Shown: positions 63,953 through 64,000 of the stretch, one piece after another | Position numbering within the stretch: position 1 is the stretch's first letter | Layout: each line of letters starts with the position of its first letter | Source: Paraburkholderia bonniea | GTDB taxonomy: Bacteria; Pseudomonadota; Gammaproteobacteria; Burkholderiales; Burkholderiaceae | Reading direction: 5' to 3' | Assembly: GCF_009455625.1 (NCBI RefSeq) | Contig: NZ_QPEQ01000001.1 | Span: 1,426,001-1,490,000 of the forward strand | Length of the DNA stretch: 64,000 nt | The notes under the pieces: generated by a model | The model's database searches: none | Told to the model about the DNA's origin: nothing | The model's input: the letters and a program-made list of their open reading frames with translations, nothing else | Translations under genes and position numbers: made by a program

Positions 63953-64000
63953 ATGTCTGACACATTTGATGAGTTGTTCCGGCTCAGTATCACGATTGGC
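63953..64000 (+). CDS. Start of an unidentified gene (cut by the window edge)
   Basis: ATG preceded by GGGGGCGGA at a short distance opens MSDTFDELFRLSITIG and stays open to the end of the window. The good ribosome-binding site after a long AT-rich non-coding stretch makes a real gene plausible. Sixteen residues are too few to name a product. Confidence 0.35.
   Translation, partial: MSDTFDELFRLSITIG

Overview
The window is chromosomal DNA from a member of the Burkholderiaceae (Burkholderia/Paraburkholderia-like; I would not name a genus). The reasons are the high-GC coding style and several gene orders typical of that group: recC-recB-recD, rimP-nusA-infB-rbfA-truB followed by an emr-type efflux operon and typA, and odhA-odhB-lpdA-zapE. 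No rRNA, tRNA, CRISPR array, prophage or complete insertion sequence was recognised.

Layout. 1-7.2 kb: an mdtABC-type RND efflux operon on the minus strand, whose last gene runs off the left edge. 7.2-11.4 kb: an IclR regulator, a candidate small RNA with its own strong terminator, an HPP/CBS membrane protein, a FluC fluoride channel and a small membrane protein. 11.4-14.9 kb: an accessory patch with two tiny ORFs, a strikingly AT-rich orphan protein gene, a truncated GNAT acetyltransferase and a small lipoprotein. 15.2-19.5 kb: a divergent cysteine dioxygenase/Lrp pair with a readable promoter-operator, a small membrane protein and a FUSC-type transporter. 19.7-29.5 kb: recC, recB, recD and arfB, overlapping end to end. 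29.6-33.9 kb: small hypothetical genes, a stand-alone IS5-type DNA-binding domain protein and an orphan LysR regulator, in low-coding-density DNA. 34.1-43.9 kb: scpB, rluB, then the translation/transcription operon rimP-nusA-infB-rbfA-truB, with a leader terminator before rimP and a hairpin terminator before rbfA. 43.9-49.1 kb: marR plus a tripartite MFS efflux system (outer-membrane factor, EmrA, EmrB) on the minus strand. 49.4-58.4 kb: typA, the 2-oxoglutarate dehydrogenase genes odhA-odhB-lpdA with a hairpin in every gap, and zapE. 58.5-64 kb: a second stand-alone IS5-type domain protein, a DUF2147 exported protein, a two-partner-secretion outer-membrane transporter (TpsB), a Gly/Ser and LAPVTGLL-repeat lipoprotein, and a long AT-rich non-coding stretch leading to the start of an unidentified gene.

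Most of the window is housekeeping sequence. The least explained items are: (i) the TpsB transporter beside a low-complexity repeat lipoprotein instead of a recognisable TpsA exoprotein; (ii) two unlinked intact genes that each encode only the N-terminal DNA-binding domain of an IS5-type transposase plus a different tail; (iii) the AT-rich 574-residue orphan protein; (iv) the small-RNA-like transcription unit at about 8.7-8.9 kb with two families of short direct repeats. All calls are from reading the sequence; no database search was run.
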